A stretch of DNA of 64,000 nucleotides from Cyclospora cayetanensis (GCF_002999335.1 NW_020312075.1:47111-111110), one strand, 5' to 3'; counted from the first letter of the stretch, positions 37,021-50,308 are shown. The notes: generated by a model from the letters alone, not told the origin. A program made the numbers and translations.

Positions 37021-40000
37021 CTAAGCACCTTCGAGTGGCTCTAGTTCTTCCATGTTTCGCTGTTGTGCGTAATGCAGGCTTTGCGCTAATGGTGCACATT
37101 TACAAGCACCTGTATGCGTTGCCGGCCTTCAGCAAGTGGGTTGTGCAAGGGGAGTGGGGTTTGGGTGCGGTGGCGGATAAGCAGCCAACGTGTCGTAGGT
37201 GTTGTTTAGTACCACTGGTCCCCTACACTTGTGGTACGAAGTGTACTGCAGACTCGCAGGCGTCCGTGCATTTAGGAGACTTCGGCAGGATGATGCTGAT
37301 TTGGCAGGTGGTCAGGAAGCCAGTGGCAGTAGGGGTCGTGTGCTTAAATCTGCGTTGGTGTCGTCGTGTCGTATTGCATGTGCTCGAAGAAACAATGTCA
37401 ATGGCAGGAATAGAATGGTTTATGTGAGTATGAGGCTATGTCAAATTGGTTCTTCATAAGATCTGGTGGTTAGTTCCCTGGCTTTTGTTTGGAGAAGCAG
37501 TTAGCTGTTTCAAGCGTATGCAATCTTTTTGCGAGCATGGCCATAAGACTAGAGTGGTTCTAACACGAGCACATAGTCTAGCACTTGGCATCGCTTCGAT
37601 GAGGAATTGATGTAAAGGCTGATGGACATTTGGACGCTGCATGACTCAGGCAGTGCGCTCTTTGCATGCACAGGTGTGGGGTGTAGAATGTGGTTTTGCC
37701 TGTAGCTAATGGATGTAGGCTCAGGCCAGCACTTACCTTCTGTGCTGCAGTGGGATGGCTAGCACTGCTGTTCTGTACAGGCGCACGGCGAGGAGTAGGC
37801 TGCCCACTGCACTGAAAGTGTGTTTTACTTGGATGCTCATATACTATCTATTGCAGTGTGTGAAGGTGAAAGCGACAATTGGAGGACTGAGCGGCATCCT
37901 TGTTTAGGAGAGCCTAAGCACCAGAGTGGCTCCAGTTCTTCCATGTTTCGCTGTTGTACGTAATGCAGGCTTTGCGCTAACGGTGCGCGTTTCCTCATGC
38001 TGCTCTGCTTTGGCGACTTTTAGCAAGTGTGTTGTGCAAGGGGAGTGGGGTTTGGGTGTGGGGGCGGATAAGCAGCCCATGTGTCGTAGGTGTTGTTTGG
38101 TACCACTGGTCCCCTACACTTGTGGTGCGGAGTGTTACTGCAGACTCACAGGGGTCCGTGCGTTTAGGCGAGTCTTGCAGGATGATGCTGATTTGGCAGG
38201 TGGTCAGGAATCCAGTGGCAGTAGGGCTCCTGTGCTTAAATCTGCATTGGTGTCGTCGTGTCGTATTGCATGTGCTCGAAGAAACAATGTCAATAGCAGC
38301 AATAGGACTGCTTATGTGAGTATGAGGCTATGTCGAATTCATGGGTTATAGGAACTCTAGGCTTGTTCCATGGCATGTGGATGAAGAAGTGGTTAGTTCT
38401 TTCCTCAGGATGAAACGTTCATGCCAGCATGGCCATAAGACTAGAGTGGTTCTAGCACGAGCATATAGGCTAGCACTTCGCGTCGCTTTGATGCGGAATT
38501 GATCTGAAGGCTGGTGAACATTTGGAGGCTGCATGACTCAGGCAGTGCGCTCTTTGCATGGACAGCTGTGGGTTGTAGAATGTGCTTTCTCCTGTAGCTA
38601 ATGGATGTAGGCTCATGCAAGCACCTAGCTTCTGTGCTGCAGTGGGATGGCTAGCACTGCTATTGTGTGCAGTGGGACGTTGAGAAGTAGGCTGCCCACT
38701 GCATTCAAAGTGTGTTTCACTTGGATGCTCATATATTATCTATTGCAGTGTGTGAAGGTGAAAGCGACAATTGGAGGACCGAGCGGCATCCTTGTTTAGG
38801 AGAGCCTAAACACTTTCGAGTGGCTGGAGTTCTTTGATGTTTCGCTGTTGTACATAATGGAGCCTTTGCGCTGATGTTGCGGATTTTCTAATGCGAGTGG
38901 GGTTGGCGACTTTTAGCAAGTGTGTTGTGCAAGGGGAGTGGGGTTTGGGTGTGGGGGCGGATAAGCAGCCAATGTGTAGGAGGTGTTGTTTGGTACCACT
39001 GGTCCCCTACACCTGTGGTGCGGAGTGTTACTGCAGACTCTCAGGCATCCGTGCGTTTAGTCGACCCTTGCAGGATGATGCTGATTTGCCAGGTGGTCAG
39101 GAATCCAGTGGCAGTAGGTGTCGTGTGCTTAAATCTGCGTTGGTGTCGTCGTGTCGCATTGCATGTGCTCACAGCAACAATGTCAATAGCGTCAATAGAA
39201 TGGTTTATGTGAGTATGGGGCTATGCCGAATGGTTTGTTTATAAGATGTAGAGGCTCTTGTTCAATGGCATGTGCTTCGGGAGGTGATTAGTTGTTCCAG
39301 CGTATGGAATTAATATGCAAGCCTGGCCATCAGACTAGAGTGGTTCTAGCACGAGCACATAGGCTAGCATATGGCCTCACTTTGATGCGGAATTGATGTA
39401 AAGGCTGGTGAACATTTGGACGCTGCATGACTCAGGCAGTGCGTCTTTGCATGGACAGGTGTGCGGTGTAGAATGTGGCTTTTCCTGTAGCTAATGGATG
39501 TAGGCTCATGCGAGCACCTAGCTTCTGTGCTGCAGTGGGATGGCTAGCACTGTTGTTCTGTACAGCCGCATGGCGAGGAGTAGGCTGCCCACTGCACTCA
39601 ACGTGTGTTTCACTTGGATGCTCATATATTATCTATTGCAGTGTGTGAAGGTGAAAGCGACAATTGGAGGACCGAGCGGCATTCTTGTGTAGGAGAGCCT
39701 AAGCACCTTCGAGTGGCTCTAGTTCTTCCATGTTCCGCTGTTGTACGTAATGCAGCCTTTGCGCTGATGGTGGCCGTTTGCTAATGCCGGTGTGCGTTGG
39801 CGATATCCAAAAAGTGTGTTGTGCATGGGGAGTGGGGTTTGGGTGTGGGGGCGGATAAGCAGTCAATGTGTCGTAGGTGTTGTTTGGTACCACTGGTCCC
39901 CTACACTTGTGGTGCGGAGTGTTACTGCAGACTCTCAGGCGTCCGTGCGTTTAGGGGACTCTGGCAGGACGATGCTGAGTTGGAAGGTGGTCAGGAAGCC

Positions 40001-40533
40001 CGTGGCAGTAGGGGTCCTGTGTTTAAATCTGCGTTGGTGTCGTCGTGTCGTATTGCATGTGTTCGAGGCAACAATATCAATAGCGTCAATAGAATGGTTT
40101 ATTTGAGTATGGGACTGTGCCGAATTGGTGCTTCATAATATATGGAGGCTTGTTCCATGGCATGTGGATGGAGTGGCGATTAATTGTTTCAGAGTATGGA
40201 TTCTTTATGTTAGTATAGCCATAAGACTAGAGTGGTTCTAGCACGAGCACATAGGCTAGCACATGGCCTCAGTTGGATGCGGAATTGATGTAAAGGCTGA
40301 CAGACATTTGGACGCTGCGTGACTCAGGCAGTGCGTCTTTGCATGGACAGGTGTGCGGTGTAGAATGTGGTTTCTCCTGTAGCTAATGGATGTAGGCTCA
40401 GGCCAGGACTTACCTTCTGTGCTGCAGTGGGATGGCTGGCAGTGCTGTTATGTACAGGCGCACGGCGAGGAGTAGGCTGCCCACTGCACTGAAAGTGTGT
40501 TTTACTTGGATGCTCATATACTATCTATTGCAG

Positions 40534-41424
40534 TGTGTGAAGGTGAAAGCGACAATTGGAGGACCGAGCGGCATCCTTGTTTAGGAGAGCCTAAGCACCT
40601 TCGAGTGGCTCTAGATCTTGCATCTTTCGCTGTTGTACGTAATGCAGCCTTTGGGCTGATGGTGCGCAATTGCTAATGCCGGTCTGCGTTGGCGATTTTT
40701 AGCAAGTGTGTTGTGCAAGGGGAGTGGGGTTTAGGTGTGGGGGCGGATAAGCAGCCAATGTGTCGTAGGCATTGTTTGGTACCACTGGTCCCCTACACTT
40801 GTGGTGCGGAGTGTTACTGCAGACTCACAGGCGTCCGTGCGTTTAGGGGACTTTTGCAGGACGATGCTGATTTGGCAGGTGGTCAGGAAGCCAGTGGCAG
40901 TAGGGCTCCTGTGCTTAAATCTGCGTTGGTGTCGTGTCGTATTGCATGTGTTCGAGGCAACAATATCAATTGCATTAATAGAATGGTTTATGTAAGTATA
41001 GGACTATTCCGAATTGGTGGTTTATAAGTTGTTGAGGCTTGTTCCATGGCATGTGTTTGGAGAGATGATTAGTTGCGTTCAGCGTATAATATCTCTATGC
41101 GAGTATAGCCATAAGACTAGAGTGGTTCTACCACGAGCACATAGGCTAGCACTTACTCTTGCTTCGATGCGGAATCGATGTGAACGCTGGTGAACATTTG
41201 GACGCTGCATGCCCCAGGCAGTGCGCTCTTTGCATGGACAGCTGTGGGGTTTAGTATGTGGTTTTTCCTGTAGCTAATGGATGTAGGCTTAGGCCAGGTG
41301 CTAGCTTCTGTGCTGCAGTGGGATGGCTAGCACTGTTGTTATGTGCAGTGGCACGTTGAGGAGTAGGCTGCCCACTGCACTGAAAGTGTGTTACACTTGG
41401 ATGCTCATATATCATCTCTTGCAG
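40534..41424 (+). other. Putative splice-signal pair in the A unit (representative)
   Basis: A TATTGCAG acceptor-like site ends just before 40534. A GTAAGT donor-like site starts at 40992, and the next acceptor-like site (CTCTTGCAG) ends at 41424. This would make an exon of about 458 nt and an intron of about 433 nt per unit. Most units keep GTGAGT or GTAAGT (for example near 38312, 44574, 47250, 49918 and 52601), while some have lost it (TTTGAGT near 40100 and 51700; GTGCTT near 48138). The exon length is not a multiple of three, so an in-frame repeated exon is not supported. The same acceptor-like region contains a TATA-like 'catatatta'. Confidence 0.25.
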
Positions 41425-43974
41425 TGTGTGAAGGTGAAAGCGACAATTGGAGGACCGAGCGGCATCCTTGTTTAGGAGAGCCTAAGCACCTTCGAGTGAC
41501 TCTAGTTCTTTAGTGTTTCGCTGTTGTACGTAATGCAGCCTTTGCGCTGATGGTGCACATTGGCATGAGCGTGTCTCCGTTGGCGACCATCAGAAAGTGG
41601 GTTGTGCAGGTCAGATGCAGTGTGGGCGTGGGGTCGGATAAGCAGCCAATGTGTTGTACGTGTTGTTTGGTGCCACTGGTCCCCTACACTTGTGGTGCGA
41701 AGTGTTACTGCAGACTCGCAGGCGTTCGTGCATTTAAAGCACACTAGCAGGATGATGCTGATTTGGTAGATGGTCAGGAAGCCAGTGGCAGTAGGGCTCC
41801 TGTGCTTAAATCTGCGTTAGTGTCGTCGTGTCGTACTGCATGTGCTCGAAGAAACAATGTCAATAGCAGCAATAGAATGGCTTATGTCAATATGGCGCGA
41901 TGCCAAATTCATGGGCTATAAAATGTAGTGATTTAGTGTCTAGTATTTGAGTGTATAACTGATTAGTTGTTTTCAACGAATGGAATCTTTGTGGGAGCAT
42001 GGCCATAAGACTAGAGTGGTTCTAACACGAGCACATCGGCTAGCACATGGCCTCACTTTGCTGCTGAATTGATCTGAAGGCTGGTGAACATTTGGACGCT
42101 GCATGACTCAGGCAGTGCGTTCTCTACATCCAAAGGTATGGGTTGTAGAATGTGGTTTTTCCTGTAGCTAATGGATGTAGGCTCAGGCCAGCACCTAGCT
42201 TCTGTGCTGCAGTGGGATGGCTAGCACTGTTGTTCTGTACAGGCGCACGGCGAGGAGTAGGCTGCCCACTGCACTGAAAGTGTGTTTTACTTGGATGCTC
42301 ATATATTATCTATTGCAGTGTGTGAAGGTGAAAGCGACAATTGGAGGACCGAGCGGCATCCTTGTTTAGGAGTGCCTAAGCACCTTCGAGTGGCTCTAGT
42401 TCTTCCATGTTTCGCTGTTGCACTGAATACAGCCTTTTCGCTAAAGGTGGACATTTGAATCAGCCTCTCTTCGTTGGCGATTTTTAGCAAGTGTGTTGTG
42501 CAAGGGGAGTGGGGTTTGGGTGTGTTGTCGGATAAGCAGCCAATGTGTCGTAGGCATTGTTTGGTACCACTGGTCCCCTACACTTGTGGTGCGGAGTGTT
42601 ACTGCAGACTCTCAGGCGTCCGTGCGTTTAGGGGACTCTGGCAGGACGATGCTGAGTTGGCAGGTGGTCAGGAAGCCAGTGGCAGTAGGGCTCCTGTGCT
42701 TAAATCTGCGTTGGTGTCGTCGTGTCGTATTGCATGTGTTCAAGGTAACAGTATCAATAGCGTCGATAGAATGGCTTATGTGAGTATGGGACTGTGCCGA
42801 ATTGGTGCTTCATAATATATGGAGGCTTGTTTTATGGTATGTGTCTGGAGAAGTGGTTAGTTGTGTTCAGCGTATGAAATCTATATGCGAGCATGGCCAT
42901 AAGACTAGAGTGGTTCTAGCACGAGCACATAGGCTAGCACTTGGCGTCGCTTTGATGCGGAATTGATCTGAAGGCTGGTAAACATTTGGAGGCTGCATGA
43001 CTCAGGCAGCATGATCTGTGCATGCACAGGTGTGGTATGAAGAATTTGTTTTTTCTGTAGCTAATGGATGTAGGCTCAGGCCAGCACCTAGCTTCTGTGC
43101 TGCAGCGGGATGGCTAGCACTGTTGTTATGTGCAGTGGCACGTTGAGGAGTAGGCTGCCCACTGCACTGAAAGTGTGTTACACTTGGATGCTCATATATT
43201 ATCTATTGCAGTGTGTGAAGGTGAAAGCGACAATTGGAGGACCGAGCAGCATCCTTGTGTAGGAGTGCCTAAGCACCTTCGAGTGACTCTAGTTCTTTAG
43301 TGTGTCGCTGTTGTACGTAATGCAGCCTTTGCGCTGATGTTGCACATTTGCTAATGCTGCTCTGCGTTGGCGGTTTTTAGCTAGTGTGTTGTGCAAGGGG
43401 AGTGGGGTTTGGGTGTGGGGTCGGATAAGCAGCCAATGTGTCGTAGGTGTTGTTTGGTACCACTGGTCCCCTACACTTGTGGTGCGGAGTGTTACTGCAG
43501 ACTCTCAGGGGTCCGTGGGTTTAGGGGACTCTGGCAGGACGATGCTGAGTTGGCAGGTGGTCAGGAAGCCAGTGGCAGTAGGACTCCTGTGCTTAAATCT
43601 GCATTGGTGTCGTCGTGTCGTATTGCATGTGCTCGAAGAAACAATGTCAATAGCGTCAATAGAATGGTTTATGGGAGTGCGGGCTATGCCGAATTGGTGG
43701 TTTATACAATGTGGAGCCCTATTTCATGGCATGTGTTTAGAGAGGTGGTTAGTTGTGTTCAGCGTATGAAATGTTTATGCGAGCATAGCCATAAGACTAG
43801 GGTGGCTCTAGCACGAGCACATAGGCTAGCACTTGGCGTCGCTTTGATGCGGAGTCGACGTGGACGCTTGTGAACATTTGGAGGCTGCATGACTCAGGCA
43901 TCATGATCTGTGCATCCACAGGTGTAGGATGAAGAATTTGCCTTTTCCTGTAGCTAATAGATGTAGGATCAGGC

Positions 43975-44012
43975 CATGACTTGAATGCTCATCTATAGTC
44001 TATCGCAGTGGG
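43975..44012 (+). repeat. Ectopic internal copy of the unit's own acceptor-like block
   Basis: At the place where other units read 'cagcacctagcttctgtgctgcagtggg', this unit reads 'tgacttgaatgctcatct' then 'atagtctatcgcagtggg'. That closely follows the block normally found about 100 bp downstream ('acttggatgctcatatatta' then 'tctattgcagtg'). Both sites end in 'gcagtg', which offers a short homology for a slipped conversion. The unit is correspondingly long (900 bp). Confidence 0.8.
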
Positions 44013-44233
44013 ATGGCTAGCACTGTTGTTATGTGCAGTGGCACGTTGAGTAGGCTGCCCACTGCACTGAAAGTGTGTTTCACTTGGATGCTCATATATT
44101 ATCTATTGCAGTGTGTGAAGGTGAAAGCGACAATTGGAGGACCGAGCGGCATCCTTGTTTAGGAGAGCCTAAGCAACTTCTAGTGGCTCTAGTTCTTCCA
44201 TGTTTTGCTGTTGTTCGTAATGCAGCCTTTGCG

Positions 44234-44671
44234 CTAATGCTGCGCATTTTCTAATGCCGGTCTGCGTTGGCGATGTTCAGCTTGTGGGTTGTGCAAGGGG
44301 AGTGGGGTTTGGGTGTGGGGGCGGATAAGCAGCCAACGTGTCGTAGGTATTGTTTGGTACCACTGGTCCCCTACACTTGTGGTGCGAAGTGTTACTGCAG
44401 ACTCACAGGCGTCGGTGCGTTTATTCAAGTCTGGCAGGATGATGCTGATTTGGCAGGTGGTCAGGAAGCCAGTGGCAGTAGGGCTCCTGTGCTTAAATCT
44501 GCGTTGGTGTCGTCGTGTCGTACTGCATGTGCTCGAAGAAACAATGTCAATAGCAGCAGTAGATCGCTTACGTAAGTATGGGGCTACGCCGAATCGGTGC
44601 TTCATATGCTGTGGAGGCTTGTTCCATGGTATGTGTTTGGTGAGGTGATTAGTTGTGTTCATCGTATGCAA
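44234..44671 (-). other. Minus-strand repeat-borne open frame (145 codons), doubtful
   Basis: This is the longest of a recurring minus-strand frame present in many A units. It would encode a Ser/Thr/His/Pro/Gln-rich product with blocks such as TTRRHQRRFKHRSPTATGFL and THWLLIRPHTQTPLPLHN. The frame survives as 96-145 codon pieces in many copies and is interrupted or shifted in others. Its composition is what the A+C-rich complement of a G+T-rich satellite yields, so coding status is doubtful. It is recorded because it is the most protein-like of the three overlapping frames. Confidence 0.2.
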
Positions 44672-45770
44672 TGTTTACGCGAGCATGGGCCTAAGACTAG
44701 AGTGGTTCTAGCACGAGCACATAGGCTAGCACACGCCCTCGCTTTGATGCGGAATTGATTTGGAGGCTGGTAAACATTTGGACGCTGCATGCCCCAGGCA
44801 GTGCGCTCTTTGCATGGACAGCTGTGGGTTGTAGAATGTGCTTTCTCCTGTAGCTAATGCATGTAGCCTTAGTCCAGGTGCTAGCTTCTGTGCTGCTGTG
44901 GGATGACTAGCACTGCTGTTCTGTACAGGCGCAGGTGGAGGAGTAGGCTGCCCACTGCACTCAAAGTGTGTTTCACTTGGATGCTCATATATTATCTATT
45001 GCAGTGTGTGAAGGTGAAAGCGACAATTGGGGGACCGAGCGGCATCCTTGTGTAGGAGTGCCTAAGCACCTTCGAGTGGCTCTAGTCCTTCCATGTTTCG
45101 CTGTTGTACTGAACGGAGGCTTTGCTCTGATGGTGCGCATTTGCTAATGCCGGTCTGCGTTGGCAATGTCCAGGAAGTGTGTTGTGCAAGGGGAGTGGGG
45201 TTTGGGTGTGTTGTCGGATAAGCAGCCAATGTGTTGTACGTGTTGTTTGGTACCACTGGTCCCCTACACTTGTGGTACAGAGTGTTACTGCAGACTCTCA
45301 GGCATCCGTGCGTTTAGGCGACTTTTGCAGGACGACACTGATTTGGCAGGTGGTCAGGAAGCCAGTGGCAGTAGGGCTCCTGTGCTTAAATCTGCGTTTG
45401 TGTCGTCGTGTCGTGCTGCATGTGCTCGAAGAAACAATGTCAATGGCAGCAATAGATCGCTTACGTAACTATGGGGCTATTCCGAACGGGTTGTTTATAC
45501 CATGTGGAGCCCTATTTCATGGCATGTGGATGGAAGCCTGGTCAGTTGTTTGCTGGCTTAGGAATGTTTATCCGAGCATGGCCATAAGACTAGAGTGGTT
45601 CTAGAACGACCACATGGGCTAGCACTTGCCCTCGATTCGATACGCAATCGATGTAGATGCAGGTAAATATTTGGACGCTGCATGACTCAGGCAGTGCGCT
45701 CTTTACATCCAAAGGTCTGGGGTGTTGTATGTGAATTTTCCTGTAGCTAATGGATGTAGGCTCAGGCCAG

Positions 45771-45871
45771 GTGCTAGCTTCTGTGCTGCAGTGGGATGGC
45801 TAGCACTGTTGTTATGTGCAGTGGGACGTTGAGGAGTAGGCTGCCCACTGCACTGAAAGTGTGTTTCACTT
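45771..45871 (+). other. Three-hairpin core of the A unit (representative copy)
   Basis: In this copy GTGCTAGC (45771-45778) pairs with GCTAGCAC (45799-45806) over a 20-nt loop. TGCAGTGGG (45817-45825) pairs with CCCACTGCA (45844-45852) over an 18-nt loop. AAGTG (45857-45861) pairs with CACTT (45867-45871) around TGTTT. The block recurs in nearly every unit. Stem 3 stays pairable in the variants ...TTTCACTT, ...TTTTACTT (G-U) and ...TTACACTT (six pairs, for example near 41384-41399). Stem 1 is weakened where the left arm reads CACCTAGC, and stem 2 is lost in units with the 'ctgtacaggcgcacggcg' variant. A folded RNA or a recombination-prone DNA structure is possible; neither is shown. Confidence 0.6.
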
Positions 45872-48800
45872 GGATGCTCATATATTATCTACTGCAGTGT
45901 ATGAAGGTGAAAGCGGCAATTGGATGACCGAGGCGAATCCTTGTGTAGGAGAGTCTAAGCAACTTCTAGTGGCTCTAGTTCTTCCATGTTTCGCTGTTTT
46001 CCGCAATTCAGCCTTTTGTGCTAAAGGTGCACATTTTTTAATGGCTGTTAGCCTTAGCGATTTTCAGCTAGTGTGTTGTGCAAGAGGAGTGGGGTTTGGG
46101 TGTGGGGGCGGATAAGCAGCCAACGTGTCGTAGGTATTGTTTGGTATTACTGGTCCCCTACACTTGTGGTGCGAAGTGTTACTGCAGACTCACAGGCGTC
46201 CGTGCGTTTAGGGGACTCTGGCAGGATGATGCTGAGTTGGCAGGTGGTCAGGAAGCCAGTGGCAGTAGGGCTCCTGTGCTTAAATCTGCGTTAGTGTCGT
46301 CGTGTCGTGCTGCATGTGCTCGAAAAAACAATGTCAATAGCAGCAGTAGATCGCTTATGTAAGTGTGGGGCTACGCCGAATCGGTGCTTCATAAGCAGTG
46401 GAGGCTTGTTCCATGGTATGTGGATGGAAGCCTGGTCAGTTGTTTGCTGGCTTAGGAATGTTTATCCGAGCATGGCCATAAGACTAGAGTGGTTCTAGCA
46501 CGACCACATAGGCTAGCACTTGGCGTCGCTTTGATGCGGAATTGATGTGGAGGCTGGTAAACATTTGGACGCTGCATGACTCAGGAAGTGCGCTCTTTGC
46601 ATGCACACGTGTGGGGTGTAGAATGTGCTTTTTCCTGTAGCTAATAGATGTAGGCTCAGGCCAGCACTTAGCTTCTGTGCTGCAGTGGGATGGCTAGCAC
46701 TGTTGTTATGTGCAGTGGCACGTTGAGTAGGCTGCCCACTGCACTGAAAGTGTGTTTTACTTGGATGCTCATGTATCATCTCTTGCAGTGTGTGAAGGTG
46801 AAAGCGACAATTGGAGGACCGAGCGGCATCCTTGTTTAGGAGAGTCTAAGCAACTTCTAGTGGCTCTAGTTCTTCCATGTTTCGCTCTTATGCGTAATGC
46901 AGCCTTTGCGCTAAAGGTGCACATTTGCTAATGCCTATCAGTATTAGCGATTTTCAGGTAGTGGGTTGTGCAAGGGGAGTGGGGTTTGGGTGTGGGGGCG
47001 GATAAGCAGCCAACGTGTCGTAGGTATTGTTTGGTATTACTGGTCCCCTACACTTGTGGTGCGAAGTGTTACTGCAGACTCGCAGGCGTCGGTGCGTTTA
47101 TTCAAGTCTGGCAGGATGATGCTGATTTGGCAGGTGGTCAGGAAGCCAGTGGCAGTAAGGCTCCTGTGCTTAAATCTGCGTTAGTGTCGTCGTGTCGTAT
47201 TGCATATGCTCACAGCAAGAATGTCAATAGTATCAATAGAATGGTTTATGTGAGTATGGGACTGTGCCGAATTGGTTCCTCATAATATGTGGAGGCTTGT
47301 TCCATGGCATGTGGATGGAGAAGTGATTAGTTGTTTTAGCGTATGAAATCTTTTTGCGAGCATGGCCATAAGACTAGAGTGGTTCTAGCACGAGCACATA
47401 GGCTAGCACTTGGAGTCGCTTTGATGCGGAATTGATCTGAAGGCTGATAAACATTTGGAGGCTGCATGACTCAGGCAGTGCGCTCTTTGCATGGACAGCT
47501 GTGGGATGTAGAATGTGGTTTCTCCTGTAGCTAATGGATGTAGGCTCAGGCCAGCACCTAGCTTCTGTGCTGCAGTGGGATGGCTAGCACTGCTGTTCTG
47601 TACAGGCGTACGGCGAGGAGTAGGCTGCCCACTGCACTCAAAGTGTGTTTCACTTGGATGCTCATATATTATCTATTGCAGTGTGTGAAGGTGAAAGCGA
47701 CAATTGGAGGACCGAGCGGCATCCTTGTGTAGGAGAGCCTAAGCACCTTTGAGTGGCTCTAGTTCTTTAATGTTTCGTTGTTGTACGTAATGCAGCCTTT
47801 GCGCTAATGGTGCGCATTTGCTAATGCCGGTCTGCGTTGGCAATGTCCAGGAAGTGTGTTGTGCAAGGGGAGTGGGGTTTGGGTGTGGGGGCGAATAAGC
47901 AGCCAATGTGTCGTAGGTGTTGTTTGGCACCACTGGTCCCCTACACTTGTGGTGCGGAGTGTTACTGCAGACCCTCAGGCATCCGTGCATTCGCTCAGCA
48001 GGATGATGCTGATTTGGCAGGTGATCAGGAAGCCAGTGGCAGTAAGGCTCCTGTGCTTAAATCTGCGTTGGTGTCGTCGTGTCGTATTGCATGTGCTTAA
48101 AGAAACAATGTCAATAGCAGGAATTGAATGGTTTATGTGCTTATGGTGCTATGTCAACTTGGTGCTTTATAAGATCTAGACGTTTGTTCTGTGGTGTTTG
48201 ATTGTAGCAACCGTCAGTTGTTTCAGCGCATGGAATGTTGATACGAGGATGGCCAAAAGACTAGAGTGGTTCTAGCACGAGCACATAGGCTAGCACTTGC
48301 CATCACTTTGATGCGGAATTGATTTGAAGGCTGGTAAACATTTAGGCACTGCATGACTCAGGCAGTGAGTCTTTGCATTCAGAGCTATGTGGTGTAGGAT
48401 GTGCTTTTCCCTGTAGCTAATTCATGTAGGCTCAGCCCAGCACTTAGCTTCTGTGCTGCAGTGGGATGGCTAGCACTGTTGTTCTGTACAGCCGCATGGC
48501 GAGGAGTAGGCTGCCCACTGCATTCAAAGTGTGCTTTACTTGGATGCTCATATATTATCTATTGCAGTGTGTGAAGGTGAAAGAGACAATTGGAGGACCG
48601 AGCGGGATGCTTGTTTAGGGGAGCCTAAGCACCTTCGAGTGGCTCTAGTCTTTCCATTTTATCCTGTTCTACGTAATGCAGCCTCTGCGCTGATGTTACA
48701 CATTTGCATGACCGTGTCTCTGCTGCCGACCTTCAGAAAGTGGGTTGCGCATGGAGAGTGGGGTTTGGGTATGGGGGAGGATAAGCAGCAATGTGTCGTA

Positions 48801-50270
48801 GGCATTGTTTGGTACCACTCTTCCCCTACACTTGTGGTACAGAGTGTTACTGCAGACTCGCAGGCATCCGTGCGTTTAGGCGACTCTGGCAGGACGATGC
48901 TGATTTGGCAGGTGGTCAGGAAGCCAGTGGCAGTAGGACTCCTGTGCTTAAATCTGCGTTGGGGTCGTCGTGTCGTATTGCATGTGTTCAAGGTAACAAT
49001 ATCAACAGCGTCAATAGAATAAGTTTATGTGAGTATGGGACTGTGCCGAATTGGTGCTTCATAATATGTGCAGGCTTGTTCCATGGCATGTGTTTGGAGA
49101 AGTGATTAGTTGTCTCAGCGTATGAAATGTTTATGCGAGTATAGCCATAAGACTAGAGTTGTTCTAACACGCGCACATAGGCTAGCACTTGGCATCGCTT
49201 TGATGCGGAATTGATGTGGACGCTGGTAAACATTTGGAGGCTGCATGACTCAGGCAGTGCGCTCTTTGCATGCACAGCTGTGGGGTGTAGAATGTGGTTT
49301 CTCCTGTAGCTAATAGATGTAGGCTCAGGCCAGGTGCTAGCTTCTGTGCTGCAGCGGGATGGCTAGCACTGTTGTTCTGTACAGCCGCACGTTGAGGAGT
49401 AGGCTGCCCACTGCACTCAAAGTGTGTTTCACTTGGATGCTCATATGTTATCTATTGCAGTGTGTGAAGGTGAAAGCGACAATTGGAGGACCGAGCGGCA
49501 TCCTTGTGTAGGAGTGCCTAAGCACCTTCGAGTGGCTCTAGTCCTTCCATGCTTCGCTGTTGTACGTAATGCAGCCTTTGCGCTAATGGTGGGCATTTGC
49601 TAATGCCGGTCTGTGTCGGCAATGTCCAGGAAGTGTGTTGTGCAAGGGGAGTGGGGTTTGGGTGTGGGGGCGGATAAGCAGCCAATGTGTCGTAGGTGTT
49701 GTTTGGTACCACTGGTCCCCTACACTTGTGGTACAGAGTGTTACTGCAGTCTCTCAGGCATCCGTGCGTTTAGGGGACTTTTGCAGGACGATGCTGATTT
49801 GGCAGGTGGTCAGGAAGCCAGTGGCAGTAGGACTCCTGTGCTTAAATCTGCATTGGTGTCGTCGTGTCCTATTGCATGTGCTCACAGCAGCAATATCAAC
49901 AGCGTCAATATAAGGGTTTATGTGAGTATGGGACAGTTCCGAATTGGTGCTTCATACGGTGTGGAGGCTTGTTCCATGGCATGTGTTTGGAGAAGTGATT
50001 AGTTTTTACAGAGTATGGAATGTTTATGCGAGTATAGGCATAAGACTAGAGTGGTTCTAGCGCGAGCACATAGGCTAGCACTTGGAGTCGCTTTGATGCG
50101 GAATTGATGTGGAGGCTGATAGACATTTGGAGGCTGCATGACTCAGGCAGTGCGCTCTTTGCATAGACAGCTGTGGGGTGTAGAATGTGGTTTTTCCTGT
50201 AGCTAATAGATGTAGGCTCAGGCCAGGTGCTAGCTCCTGTGCTGCAGTGGGATGGCTAGCACTGTTGTTA

Positions 50271-50308
50271 TGTAGACCGTCACCGGGAGGCATAGCCTGC
50301 CCACTGCA
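50271..50308 (+). repeat. A unit with edge-like block in hairpin 2
   Basis: Instead of 'tgtgcagtgggacgttgagg', the unit reads 'tgtagaccgtcaccgggagg' followed by 'catagcctgcccactgca'. The left arm of stem 2 is lost. The block resembles the diverged right-edge unit at about 53838-53860 ('tgcaacatcaccgagaggag'). Confidence 0.7.

Noticed and set aside
40845..40856. Telomere-like TTTAGGG within several right-hand units ('gtttagggga')
   Set aside because: Only single isolated heptamers occur, never a tandem run, and they arise from ordinary variation of 'gtttaggc/gtttagga'.
48256..48300. Pol III-type internal promoter (B-box-like 'ggttctagcacg', A-box-like 'tggctctagtt')
   Set aside because: Matches to the consensus boxes are partial, their order and spacing are wrong, and no T-run terminator follows.
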